From positions 62,001 to 126,000 of the forward strand of contig JAKOUW010000096.1 in NCBI GenBank assembly GCA_029782365.1: a stretch of DNA of 64,000 nucleotides. Reading direction: 5' to 3'. Under the pieces are notes generated by a model. The model was not told the origin of the DNA and made no database searches. It saw only the letters and a program-made list of their open reading frames with translations. Numbering within the stretch: the stretch's first letter is position 1; each line of letters starts with the position of its first letter. Source of the stretch: Chloroflexota bacterium. GTDB taxonomy: Bacteria > Chloroflexota > Anaerolineae > Anaerolineales > UBA4823. A program made the translations under genes and the position numbers. Of the stretch, positions 18,230 through 28,400 are shown piece after piece.

Positions 18230-19753
18230 TTAAGAAAACATGGCGCGTAATTCGCGCTTTAATATTTTACCAGCCGGCGAAATTGGCAAGGCTGGAAGGA
18301 AAGTGACAGATTTGGGCACCTTATATCGAGCGAGGCGATCTTGTAAAAAAGTTATCAATTCATTTTCGCTGGCGGAAGCGCCAGGTTTTAGAACAACGCA
18401 GGCCTTTCCCACCTCACCCCAGCGAGCATCTGGTAAACCGATCACGGCGCACATAAGAACTGCAGGGTGTTGATAAAGGACTTTCTCAATTTCCGCTGGG
18501 TGAACATTTTCGCCACCGCTGATAAACATATCTTTTTTTCGATCAACAATATAAAAATATCCCTCCTCATCGTAACGGGCGATATCACCTGTGTGGAAGA
18601 ATCCCCGGTGGTCAAGGGCAGAGGATGAAGCAGCCGGGTCGGAAAAATAGCCCGAGCAATAGGATGGTCCTTTAAGGACCAGCTCCCCCGCCTGGTCTGG
18701 GCCGAGAAATTGATTCTCATCATCCACTATTCGAGCATCGACGAAGAAATTTGGCCGGCCGATCGATCCAGCTTTACGAATGGCATCTTCGGGAGCCAGA
18801 GCAAAAATGCCTGGACCGAACTCAGTCATCCCGAAACCTTGTTTAAAACGAATGCCTTTTTCTGCGGTATATTTTTCAATCAATGGAACTGGAAGTGGAG
18901 CTCCACCAGATGTGCAAAATCGTAAAGTTGAGAGATCAGCAGTTGCCCAATTACTAGCAGTTGTCAGCATTTGGTACATGGTGGGGACAGCGCCAAAAAT
19001 TGTCACCTTTTCTCTTTCCAATAATGTGAGCACCTGTTGTGGATCAAATTGGCGGATGAGAATAGTGGTGCCTCCAAAAATAACCTGGGGCAGCGTATAG
19101 ACAAACATTCCTCCAGTGTGAAACATGGGAAAGACGTTCAGGAAGATGTCGTTGTGGGTGACATCGTGAATAACAGTGTTCAGTGTATTCCAGGCGATCA
19201 TTCGGTGTGAAACCTGGGCGGCTTTTGGTAAGCCAGTAGTGCCACCAGTAAAAATCAGGGCGGCGGTATCCTCTGCTTCTACTTCATCACACGTTATTGG
19301 TTCGCCTGGTGAGGCTTGCACACATGTCTCGAAGTGCGATGAATTTGGCAACCCTGGCCAATCGAGGTGCATGAGTATCAAAGGAAATTGTGAAGAAACA
19401 CTTTCCACTGTTGATTGAAAATCCGTCGAATAAATTAGAATTTTAGGTTTAACAAATTGGAAAATTTCATGAATCTCACGCCAACTCAGGCGCCAATTAA
19501 GCGCAGTATGAACTGCGCCAAGCTTAGCGCAGGCAAAAAAGCAGTCAAGATGTTCATAACCATCACGAGCCAGGATCGCTACACGATCGCCTCGGATGAT
19601 TCCTACGCTTTTAAACCAATTTGCAAGTCGGTTCGCTCGTAGGTTTGCCTGGTGAAAGTTAAGCCGCCATTCTGGGTTTTTTCCGGCGTCAACAAAAGCC
19701 AACTTATCAGGCGTATACAAATCACGACGGCCGAGATAATCACCTATATACAT
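18230..19753 (-). CDS. AMP-dependent acyl-CoA synthetase (ligase 2)
   Basis: A 507-residue adenylate-forming ligase. The P-loop reads FTGGTTGLPK (168-177), with Gly in place of the usual first Ser. Other motifs are 'FGMTEFG', 'GFFHTGDIARYDEEGY' and the C-terminal 'PISPAGKILKREL'. The adenylation core and catalytic Lys are intact. It follows the KAS III-like gene after 36 bp. Having two ligases in one operon suggests activation of two different acids, or of the two ends or two cleavage products of one substrate (inference). Confidence 0.88.
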   Translation of the reverse strand: MYIGDYLGRRDLYTPDKLAFVDAGKNPEWRLNFHQANLRANRLANWFKSVGIIRGDRVAILARDGYEHLDCFFACAKLGAVHTALNWRLSWREIHEIFQFVKPKILIYSTDFQSTVESVSSQFPLILMHLDWPGLPNSSHFETCVQASPGEPITCDEVEAEDTAALIFTGGTTGLPKAAQVSHRMIAWNTLNTVIHDVTHNDIFLNVFPMFHTGGMFVYTLPQVIFGGTTILIRQFDPQQVLTLLEREKVTIFGAVPTMYQMLTTASNWATADLSTLRFCTSGGAPLPVPLIEKYTAEKGIRFKQGFGMTEFGPGIFALAPEDAIRKAGSIGRPNFFVDARIVDDENQFLGPDQAGELVLKGPSYCSGYFSDPAASSSALDHRGFFHTGDIARYDEEGYFYIVDRKKDMFISGGENVHPAEIEKVLYQHPAVLMCAVIGLPDARWGEVGKACVVLKPGASASENELITFLQDRLARYKVPKSVTFLPALPISPAGKILKRELRAMFS

Positions 19754-19789
19754 GCAAACCCACTCCTTTCCGAGAAATTGAACCAGTAT

Positions 19790-20809
19790 TCAAGGCTTAT
19801 TGGACAATGAACTAACAGACCATCTCCAAACTGAGCAAGCCATGCTGATGCCACCGCCTGAGGCACAAAAGAGGATCACCTGTCCAGGATGGGGTCCTTT
19901 CCCGTGTGCGATGGCATCATCCAGAGCCATCACTACACATGGAGAGCCTGTATAGCCCCATTTGTCCATGATCCAATGCGTTTTCGAGATCGGTTGGTTG
20001 ATTTGTGTCATCATCATCTCGATTGTGCGAAGGTTCAATTGAGTGAAGTAATATTGATCCACTTGATCAAAAGTTAAACCCGCTTTATCCAACGCGGTTT
20101 GCATCAATCGCGGCCAATATTCTGGATTGAAGGTTTTCGGAAATTTTTTAACAAATTCAACTTTGGGTCTGCCGAATGCAGCCAGGTTTTCTGGAGAAGC
20201 CGGGCGGAATGCGCCGCCTGTATAGATGCCTAGAGCGTCGTGATATGAGCCAACGGCTAACAGGCTGCTGCCAAGAAATCCTGGATGATCGCCCCGTCCA
20301 AGTATAACTACACCAGCGCCATCGGCAAACAGATTGGCCGTCTTCTTATCTGCGAAGTCTAGGAAGCGGCTCATCCCATAACCACCGGCAACCAGGACAT
20401 AGTGAATGGATGAGTCTGTCAGCAAATACCGGGCACCCTGGTCCAGCGCGGTTACCCAACCCGCACAGGCCGAATTTACATCATAACATCCGGCGCGATT
20501 TGCACCTAGCTTATACTGGACGACTACTGAAGTAGAGGGTGATAAGTAGTCAGGTGTATCAGTTGATACGATTAATAGATCGAGATCCTCGGCCGACAAG
20601 CCAGCCCGTTGTAAAGCTCTCTGGGTTGCTTCAACGATTAAATCTGAGGTGGTTTGATTTGGAGACATCCAACGTCTTTCGCGTATACCCACATTGGCAA
20701 CCAACCAGTCACTGGTAGATTCGCCAATAAGAGCATCTATTTCGGCATTGGTAATTATCCGATCAGGCACGTAGCTGGCAGTGGTTATAATCTGTGGGAA
20801 AGATTTCAT
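19790..20809 (-). CDS. KAS III-like (FabH superfamily) protein with altered catalytic site
   Basis: A 339-residue thiolase-fold protein of the 3-oxoacyl-ACP synthase III type. Cys115 sits in NSACAGWV, the nucleophile position, and the C-terminal half aligns well with FabH. The canonical HQANLRI motif is TQLNLRT here (Thr256 for His). The GNTSAAS motif is GYTGSPC (Tyr286 for Asn). The Cys-His-Asn triad is thus reduced to Cys, which permits acyl transfer but not ordinary decarboxylative condensation. It is the first gene of the minus-strand cluster. It may be an acyltransferase, a non-decarboxylating condensing enzyme or an HMG-CoA-synthase-like enzyme. The latter idea is favoured slightly by the neighbouring thiolase/DUF35 relic. 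Confidence 0.82.
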   Translation of the reverse strand: MKSFPQIITTASYVPDRIITNAEIDALIGESTSDWLVANVGIRERRWMSPNQTTSDLIVEATQRALQRAGLSAEDLDLLIVSTDTPDYLSPSTSVVVQYKLGANRAGCYDVNSACAGWVTALDQGARYLLTDSSIHYVLVAGGYGMSRFLDFADKKTANLFADGAGVVILGRGDHPGFLGSSLLAVGSYHDALGIYTGGAFRPASPENLAAFGRPKVEFVKKFPKTFNPEYWPRLMQTALDKAGLTFDQVDQYYFTQLNLRTIEMMMTQINQPISKTHWIMDKWGYTGSPCVVMALDDAIAHGKGPHPGQVILFCASGGGISMACSVWRWSVSSLSNKP

Positions 20810-21076
20810 ACAAAGCTCTTTGTTAATTGAACGGAATATGGATTACGCCTTAAATATTTCAAATTATTGGTGTATCTTGCGACGAAACTCTTCTTCAATC
20901 TTACTGCATAAAAGTAACACATTGGTTACAGTTGGATATTATATTTATGAATATCCTACTTTTTTAGGATAGGATTAGGTTAGAATAAATATTCCAACAT
21001 AAGAAAGCATTGTTTGACGAGTGAGTGACGATGGATGTTTCTTGTTCACAAAGTAGATTATTTAACTGGAGATCGA
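20810..21076. other. Divergent intergenic region between the catabolic cluster and the glycosyltransferase operon
   Basis: This 267-bp AT-rich stretch must carry promoters for both directions. No sigma-70 promoter stands out enough to call. A dyad TATCCTA-N6-TAGGATA lies at 20952-20971, and a second dyad is listed separately at 20914-20929. No coding potential is seen. Confidence 0.5.
20914..20929. promoter_or_regulatory. Candidate operator GTAAC-N6-GTTAC
   Basis: The inverted repeat GTAAC (20914-20918) / GTTAC (20925-20929) is centred about 112 bp upstream of the first gene of the catabolic cluster. Such spacing fits a dimeric repressor of the TetR or GntR class, frequent near acyl-CoA pathways. 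No regulator gene is adjacent, so the call is tentative. Confidence 0.3.
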
Positions 21077-22417
21077 ATGTCAAACTCAAGGCGGATTGGA
21101 TTTATCTCGACTAGATTTTCGGGCACAGATGGCGTTTCTTTGGAGACAGAGAAATGGGCTGAAGTGTTGAGAAGAATGGGACATCACTGTTATTATTTTT
21201 GCGGTGAATGCGATCGGCCTTTCGATATTAGCTACCTGGTGCCCGAGGCGTTTTACCGCCATCCAACCATAGAGAAAATCAACCAGGAAGTTTTTACTGC
21301 TAGTTGGGGCAGCCTACACGAAGACTGTCTTGAGCATCCTGAATATCAGGAATTACACCAGGATTTCTTTTCTGTTTATATTCGCTCAGGCTGCACTACT
21401 CAGAAAATTCAAGAATTAAAGGATTATTTCAAAGGACACCTGTATCGGTTCGTCCAGCAATTTCACCTGGAAACATTAATTGTGGAAAACGCCCTTGCCA
21501 TCCCAGTAAATATTCCACTTGGATTGGCAATTACTGAAATGATTGCAGAAACAGGTTACCCGACGATTGCACATCATCACGATTTTCATTGGGAAAGACA
21601 GCGATTCATGAATAATTCAGTTCATGACTACCTCGCGGCTGCATTCCCAGCCAATATGCCTGCGATTCGGCATGTGGTGATTAATTCTGTCCAGGCTCAG
21701 CAGTTAGCGTCAAGGATTGGGGCCGCCGCCATGGTCATCCCAAATGTAATGGATTTTGAAAATCCTCCCGCGCCTTTGGATTCATATGCGAAGTCAGCCA
21801 GGTCTGACCTAGGCATAGCAGATAATGAATACTTAATCCTTCAACCGACGCGCATCATCCAACGTAAGGGCATTGAGCATGCCATTGAATTAACCCGTCG
21901 TCTGGGTTTACCAGCAAAACTCGTCATTTCTCACGCGGCTGGAGACGAAGGAACTGATTACGAAAAAAGGATACATGAATTTGCGAATTTGCTTGGCGTC
22001 GCGGTTAATTTCGAGGCATCGCTGATAAGCGACCGGCGCAGCATTGCTGCAGATGGAAAAAAAATTTATGCATTAGCAGATATTTATCCTCAAGCTGACT
22101 TGGTTACTTATCCATCTATGATTGAGGGCTTCGGTAATGCGTTTTTGGAAGCTGTTTATTATAAGCGACCTTTGGTAGTAAACAATTATTCAATTTATGA
22201 GGCGGATATAAAACCAAAAGGATTTAAAGTAGTTGAATTCGATGGATTTATCAGCCAAAAAATTATCGATTTGGCCATTCATTTGCTAACCCACCCTGAT
22301 CTTGTTGAAGAATACGGTGAACATAATTATGAGTTAGCTAAGCGGTATTTCTCTTTTGATATGTTGGAAAGGCGGATAAGAGTGCTTTTAGCAGATTGTT
22401 TTGGAGAGAGAGTGTGA
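21077..22417 (+). CDS. GT4-family glycosyltransferase, possible mannosylglucosylglycerate synthase
   Basis: A 446-residue GT-B glycosyltransferase. The N-terminus (RIGFISTRFSGTDGVSLETE) carries the Gly-rich donor-side loop. The C-terminal nucleotide-sugar site shows 'LQPTRIIQRKGIEHAIELTR' and 'PSMIEGFGNAFLEAVYYKRP' with the E-x7-E pattern. The ATG at 21077 has GGAG 5 nt upstream; an earlier in-frame codon at 21035 has no ribosome site. It is the first of three overlapping genes ending with a GpgS. That context and my recollection of the family suggest it adds mannose to glucosylglycerate. The family is firm, the exact reaction is an inference. Confidence 0.78.
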   Translation: MSNSRRIGFISTRFSGTDGVSLETEKWAEVLRRMGHHCYYFCGECDRPFDISYLVPEAFYRHPTIEKINQEVFTASWGSLHEDCLEHPEYQELHQDFFSVYIRSGCTTQKIQELKDYFKGHLYRFVQQFHLETLIVENALAIPVNIPLGLAITEMIAETGYPTIAHHHDFHWERQRFMNNSVHDYLAAAFPANMPAIRHVVINSVQAQQLASRIGAAAMVIPNVMDFENPPAPLDSYAKSARSDLGIADNEYLILQPTRIIQRKGIEHAIELTRRLGLPAKLVISHAAGDEGTDYEKRIHEFANLLGVAVNFEASLISDRRSIAADGKKIYALADIYPQADLVTYPSMIEGFGNAFLEAVYYKRPLVVNNYSIYEADIKPKGFKVVEFDGFISQKIIDLAIHLLTHPDLVEEYGEHNYELAKRYFSFDMLERRIRVLLADCFGERV

Positions 22418-23643
22418 AAATCGCTCTTTTGCATTATTCAGCTCCGCCCATTGTAGGTGGTGTTGAGAGTATCATAGCTCACCACGCCCGGCTTATGCAG
22501 GCAGGGGGGCATCAGGTGACGATCATCGCTGGTCGAGGAAATGTATTTGATGAGCGAATTCCAATGCAAATTCTTCCAATGATAGATTCCCGGAATTCGA
22601 TAATTATGGATGTGAAATCCTACCTTGATGCAGGTAAATGCCCGCCAGAGTTTGATTCAGTACGCAATCGCATTCGTACCTCACTGGCAAGCATTTTGAC
22701 AGGTTGCGATCTATTAATTGCTCATAATGTAGCATCTTTACACAAGAATTTGCCTCTCACTGCAGCTTTGAATGAGCTCAATCTATCGGCGGGTTTTCCT
22801 AAAATGATATTGTGGCATCATGACCTGGCATGGACTTCTGCTCGCTACGCTCAGGAGTTGCATGCGGGTTATCCATGGGACTTACTGCGTATACCTTGGG
22901 ACGGGGTTAAGCAAGTGGTCGTGTCTCGTGCTCGCCGGCAAGAACTGGGAAATTTACAACAAATTCCAGAGGAATCGATTACTGTGATTCCAAATGGCGT
23001 CGATATTTCAATGTTTTATAAATTGGACTCACAGACCAATCTACTTCTTAAAAAATTTTCCCTCCTACAGTCTGATTTGTTTTTTTTACTTCCGGTTCGG
23101 TTGACTCCTCGCAAGAACATTGAATTGGCGTTGCAAATAATGGTTGAAATTCGGCGCGAATTTCCTGAGGCACATTTATTGGTCACGGGACCAGAAGGAG
23201 CGCACAATCCTTTGAATGCGGCTTATAAGGACAAACTTATTCTCATGAGGGATGATTTGGACTTACGCGGCTCTGTCCACTTCTTAGCCGAGGAAATATC
23301 AGGCTTTATCCCAGATTCCGTAATTGCCGACTTTTACAGGCTGGCGGACGCACTCTTGTTGCCCAGTCAGGAAGAAGGTTTTGGTTTACCAGTAATTGAA
23401 GCGGGTTTCAGTTCGCTGCCAGTCTTTTGTGCAGATATTGAAGTTTTCCATGAGTTATGCGGTCAAGATGCCACTTATTTTCCTCTCGACGAGCAGCCAG
23501 CTAAGATTGCAAGATATATCATTGACCGATTAAACCAAGATGCTACCTCGAGATGGGCTCGGCGAGCCAAACGTCAGTTTGCCTGGGAAATCATTTATCG
23601 CTCGTACATAGAACCACTGATTCAGGAGGTTACAAGTGACTAA
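22414..23643 (+). CDS. GT4-family glycosyltransferase
   Basis: A 409-residue GT-B retaining glycosyltransferase. The N-terminal loop 'PPIVGGVESIIAHHARLM' and the C-terminal 'PVRLTPRKNIELALQIM' and 'PSQEEGFGLPVIEAGFSSLP' are standard GT4 features. The start is a GTG at 22414 that overlaps the previous stop as GTGA, with GGAG 7 nt upstream. This is tight translational coupling. The acceptor is unknown. With its neighbours it could modify glucosylglycerate or a related solute. Confidence 0.82.
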   Translation: MKIALLHYSAPPIVGGVESIIAHHARLMQAGGHQVTIIAGRGNVFDERIPMQILPMIDSRNSIIMDVKSYLDAGKCPPEFDSVRNRIRTSLASILTGCDLLIAHNVASLHKNLPLTAALNELNLSAGFPKMILWHHDLAWTSARYAQELHAGYPWDLLRIPWDGVKQVVVSRARRQELGNLQQIPEESITVIPNGVDISMFYKLDSQTNLLLKKFSLLQSDLFFLLPVRLTPRKNIELALQIMVEIRREFPEAHLLVTGPEGAHNPLNAAYKDKLILMRDDLDLRGSVHFLAEEISGFIPDSVIADFYRLADALLLPSQEEGFGLPVIEAGFSSLPVFCADIEVFHELCGQDATYFPLDEQPAKIARYIIDRLNQDATSRWARRAKRQFAWEIIYRSYIEPLIQEVTSD

Positions 23644-25420
23644 ACGATTAAACAATATCAAAACTGCCATGGTTCTGATTGAAACAGGAAACAAAGGCGA
23701 TGTGTCCCTGTGTCTTGCTCAAAGAATTGCCGATGAAGTGATTATGTTGGGCCTTGAACCTGTGGAAAGCGAGGAAGCCATCAGCGCTGGTGCGAAAACG
23801 GCCCGGCAAATACGGAAACGATTGTTGTCCCTCAGCAATTCAACCACTAGGTATAAATCCACTGTAATCGTGTCAGCAAAGCCCTGGCAAGATGTTTTTC
23901 ATGTGATATCACAAGAAAAACCTGATTTGTTATTGGTGGAATGGCAAAACGGAAAGTATCTAAGTGGAATACCGATCACAGAACTATTGGCAAATTCACC
24001 GTGTGATCTTGCAATTGTGCGTAAAGGAAAAACAATTGATTTTAAACGAATTTTGATCGCTATGCGGGGCGGGCCTTATGCAGAGCTGGCTTTTGAGCTG
24101 GGATTAAATCTAAGCGCCAATCAAATCGATGTTCTCCACATGGCGCTGACAGGTGCGTTGAACGATGCACCATTCAAGGGGTTAAAGCATATCCTGAAAC
24201 AGATTCCTGAAGTCAATCTCCGAACGATCCAAACTGAGGATGTATTGAAATCAATAATGGAAGAATCCCAAGCATATGATCTGGTGATTGTAGGAGCCTC
24301 TGGCAGTAACAGCCTGGCAGGATCGCCAATCGGCGTAGTTGCAGAGAGGTTGATGGATGCATCGCCAGCTACGGTCGTGGTGGTGAAAACACATCAGCCT
24401 ATAACAGATATTGCTTTCGATGAAAGTGCTGGTGCCCAGGCTATTTCAATCCTGGTAGACAAATGGTTTGCGGAGAACACCTTTCACGCCGACGAATTTG
24501 CCGATTTAAAACAACTTCTTGAACTCAAACAAAAACAGGGTATCACGATCAGTCTCGCACTGCCAGCATTGAACGAAGAGAAAACGGTTGGTAAAGTCAT
24601 ATCGACAATAAAGAACGCGTTGATGGATAAATTCCCATTGCTTGATGAAATTGTTCTAGTGGATTCAAACTCGAGCGATCAAACACGTGCAATTGCTGAA
24701 AATTTGGGTATCCCAGTATTTATTCACCAGAATATACTCCCCGAGCTTGGGTCAAGGTCAGGGAAAGGAGAGGCTTTGTGGAAAAGCCTTCTCGTAACTC
24801 GTGGTGATCTTATTGCCTGGATCGACACCGATATATTAAATATTCACCCCAGATTCGTTTATGGTGTTATCGGTCCTCTTTTATTGAATCCGAAAATCCA
24901 ATTGGTTAAAGGGTTTTATCGGCGACCTTTGAAAGTGGGTAATAAAACCCAAGCTGGTGGAGGTGGCCGCGTTACAGAATTGACGGCGAGGCCATTGCTC
25001 AATCTCTTCTATCCTGAACTTTCTGGCGTTGTTCAGCCTCTGTCCGGTGAATATGCAGGCCGACGAACAGCTCTTGAGAAAGCAACTTTTTTTTCGGGGT
25101 ATGGCGTGGAGACTGGATTATTAATCGATGTTCTCGAACAACATGGCCTTAGGGCTATCGCCCAAGTGGATTTATTGGAACGAATTCATCGTAACCAAGA
25201 ATTGGAAGCCCTCAGCAAGATGTCCTTTGCTATTATTCAAACCGTGCTCCGGAAACTTGAAAGGCGTTATGAGCGTGCGATGATAGAAGACGTCAATAAA
25301 ACGATGAAGCTAATCCGATATGCCAACGGCGGGTATTTTTTGGATGTTGAAGAAATCGCCGAACGCGAGCGGCAACCCATGGTCACTATTCCAGCCTACC
25401 TTGAGCGTGGCAAAGAATGA
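23636..25420 (+). CDS. USP-like domain fused to glucosyl-3-phosphoglycerate synthase-like GT
   Basis: A 594-residue fusion. Residues about 1-130 and 134-252 form two universal-stress-protein-like halves; the second has the nucleotide-binding pattern GASGSNSLAGS with 'PATVVVVK'. Residues about 300-594 are a GT-A glycosyltransferase of the GpgS type: 'LALPALNEEKTVG', DSNSSDQT, the metal-binding DTD (397-399), 'GSRSGKGEALWKS' and 'SGEYAGRR'. GpgS transfers glucose from a nucleotide sugar to 3-phosphoglycerate, the first step to glucosylglycerate. The GTG start overlaps the previous gene by 8 bp and has AGGAGG 6 nt upstream. No GpgP phosphatase gene is visible nearby. The USP part suggests stress-linked control. 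Confidence 0.8.
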   Translation: MTKRLNNIKTAMVLIETGNKGDVSLCLAQRIADEVIMLGLEPVESEEAISAGAKTARQIRKRLLSLSNSTTRYKSTVIVSAKPWQDVFHVISQEKPDLLLVEWQNGKYLSGIPITELLANSPCDLAIVRKGKTIDFKRILIAMRGGPYAELAFELGLNLSANQIDVLHMALTGALNDAPFKGLKHILKQIPEVNLRTIQTEDVLKSIMEESQAYDLVIVGASGSNSLAGSPIGVVAERLMDASPATVVVVKTHQPITDIAFDESAGAQAISILVDKWFAENTFHADEFADLKQLLELKQKQGITISLALPALNEEKTVGKVISTIKNALMDKFPLLDEIVLVDSNSSDQTRAIAENLGIPVFIHQNILPELGSRSGKGEALWKSLLVTRGDLIAWIDTDILNIHPRFVYGVIGPLLLNPKIQLVKGFYRRPLKVGNKTQAGGGGRVTELTARPLLNLFYPELSGVVQPLSGEYAGRRTALEKATFFSGYGVETGLLIDVLEQHGLRAIAQVDLLERIHRNQELEALSKMSFAIIQTVLRKLERRYERAMIEDVNKTMKLIRYANGGYFLDVEEIAERERQPMVTIPAYLERGKE

Positions 25421-25494
25421 AACAAACAAGCATAATTGCTCCGAAAACAATCCCTTGGGGCTTGTGGGTTCGTGAAAAACGGAAGCGCTATAGC

Positions 25495-28400
25495 CTAATT
25501 CAAATCCGACTGATTTGTTAACTGATAAAAGAGGGTATCTGTTTCGGGAGATGGGCTCACATCTAATTCGTCCTTAAGTGTTTGTTGGCAGCGAAGATAT
25601 ATTCGTCCGACCTGGCCCAAGTTTCCCGTACGGGCATAAGCAACCATCAGGTACCTGTAGGCGCGCTCCCAACAATTATCCTGGATAAGAATTCGTTGGC
25701 ACAATTCGATGGCTGGCTGGAAATCATTTTGCTGAAGTAAGTGATTCGCTAGCTTGTCGGCTGTTTCCAAAAAAATTGTCGCCAGATGTGCGCGTTCATC
25801 GGCAGCCCAACTCTCGTAACGTGTGTCTGGCAGGTATTCTCCCTGGTACAACTCAACTGCTCGTCTCCACATATCTTGAGGCGTTGTATCGGTAATACCA
25901 GCCGCTATTAATCCGCTAGCCGAGGGTGGGATGGCGTAAAAAGGAACAGTTCGCCCTGCCTGAGTGTGTTGCCCACGAGATGCCCGGATAAATTCCTCCG
26001 CATCCAGAACGATATCAGCATTCGGACGGAGAGCGTAAGTGGAACCTTCGCGGACAATGTAAGCAGAATCAGTGCCAGGATCACGTTCAGGTTCCAAAAC
26101 CTGGAAAAGTGTATTCAAGGTTATCTTGAAATTCCTTTGGGCTGTAGCCGGGTCTGAAAGAGGCCAAAGAAATTCGCATATTTGGTCGCGATCGAGAGGC
26201 ATGTGGCGGAATGTCAATAAAATCTGAAACAGCAGGCGAGCTTTTTCTCGTCGCCAACTGCTGCTAGGCAGTATTTCTTGCCCTCTCCATAACTGAAAAG
26301 CCCCCAAAGTTTGAATTCGTAAACAATAACCAGGGTGATATTCGATGTTCTCAAGTCCCATAGCTTCGAGCAGCCTGTCAATGTAAATAGATACATTACC
26401 GGGATGACTGCGAGCATATAGAAGCAATGGAATAAACAGACGTTCATCCGTTGGCCCAAGAAGCGAGGGCCTGAGGAAAAGAAAATCGTAACAATTTTCC
26501 TGGCAAGCTGCCAGGATTTCTGGCAGTAAGCGTTTTAATTGAGCCGTATCTCTTTGCTTCAAATAACAAAAGGCTAACCATAAATTACCGACTGTTCTTC
26601 CAAAGACATCTGAGCATTCATCGAAGCCAGCCAAGGCTCGATTTAGCCAATCGGCTGCTGCTTCATAACGGGCAGCCAATGCCAGACTTGCGCCCATCGT
26701 CAGACGGGTAAGGGAAGCGATCCATTCATCTCCAGCTTGAGTCGCAATTTGGATGGCTTTCTGTGCATACCTTTGTGCTGAAGATATATCCCCACTGTAA
26801 CCGATTAGGCGACATAAACCCCAATTTGCTTCCACTTGCAACCTAGGCACATTCAAACTTTGACCTATTTCAATGCTTTTTTCAAATTCCAACTGCGCCT
26901 TGTTAAGGCGCAATTCTTGATTAAGCCCGGCTGATGGCAGCAAAAGAGCATGGCCCTGGCGCATGTGCCCAACTGCTGTGATAAAAGGTGATTTTAATTC
27001 TTCACCTCGCAATCCACCCTCTAAGGCAGCGTTATAAGCAAGATCGCCTTGTCCCATGAATGAATATATCAGTGATAGAATCAACATTGTCTCTCTATGG
27101 GCGCGAGGGGTTTGCACTGGGCTGAGTTTTTCTGTTTGAGCATGCTTTTCAAGCTCCCAACGAGCTTCGTTTAGCCTGCCTGTTCGCAACAATACCCTGA
27201 ACCAGAGCTGTTCATTGGTTGGACCTTCCATACGTAAAGCTTTAGCGCGCTGGCGAAGGCTTTCAGCCTCAGCGACACGCCCACTGTTTAGTTTGTTTTC
27301 TGCAAGCAGTTCATACAAGCGCACTTGTGCTTCACGATCCGCAAAGCCATCACTCAGATAAATTGCCTCTTCAAGCAGTTTTTCTGCCTGACTTGGATTA
27401 ACTGTATCCAGGTAAACCCGCGCCTGACCGCGCAATGCTCGGGCGATACCATCTTGCTGCCGGTTGACCCTCCAAATACTCTCAGCTTGTTTGTACCAGC
27501 CTAATGCCTCATCGAAACGACTGTGCAGGCGCGCTAATTCGCCAAGAGTAAATACCAATAAAGGGTTAACGCTCAGCGTCTCAGGCGGTAAGGCCATCAA
27601 ATATGAAGCAGCCGCTTCCAGCCTGCCGGAAGCGACCAGGACAGGCGCATATAAGTTAAGGATATTTGCTGTTTCTTCCCAAGCCTGAGCTTGAATCAAA
27701 TGATAAATGGCTTCTTCCGGCTCTTTATGGGTATTAAAATAAGTTGCAGCATCGAAGTGCCAGGTTATTCTCTGATTCAAGGGCGACTGTTGACGCAGGA
27801 ATGTGTGAAAAATATGGTGGTATCGCAGTAATCCACCAGATGTCTCGACAACAAACAATTCCTGTCGTTTCAAATAGGCTAGCATAGCATTCGAATCATT
27901 GGCGCGCCTTAAAGCATCACACGATTCGGCATCTAAATTACGCAAGATGGCCGTGATTAATAGGAAGTTACGCACATCAGAAGGCTGCCGAAGAAATACT
28001 TCACTTGCGAGTATCTCGAACAAAGCTTGAAGTGATGGTGCTTTGCGTTCCATAGAAAACTCAAGCAATGAGATCGGGTGGGAACGAATGCTTTGCCAGA
28101 TTAGTTGCAGTGCAACCGCCCAGCCTTCTGTAAAAGCACTGAGGGAAGCAGCTTCCTCCTGGGTTAACTCTACACCGTAATGTACGCTGAATAAGCTTGA
28201 TATTTCCGAGAGCGTGAAGATCAAATCTGACTGATCTAAGAACAACACTTCTCCTTGAGCCCGCCAGCGCGAAAGCGATGGCAAGCCGATAAAAGGTCGG
28301 CCCGACAAAAGGATATGAAGCGAAGCAGGCACCAGGCTGATAAAGCGATCCAGTAATAGAGGAACTTCACCAGATTCGAGCACCAAATGAGCATCATCTA

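Noticed and set aside
20952..20971. Intrinsic terminator TATCCTA-N6-TAGGATA
   Set aside because: It lies between two divergent gene starts, where no terminator is needed, and the stem is short and AT-rich. At most it is an operator.
23636..25420. Two separate genes (a universal stress protein and a glycosyltransferase)
   Set aside because: The frame is continuous with no internal ribosome site or start near residue 260-300, so a true fusion is the simpler reading.
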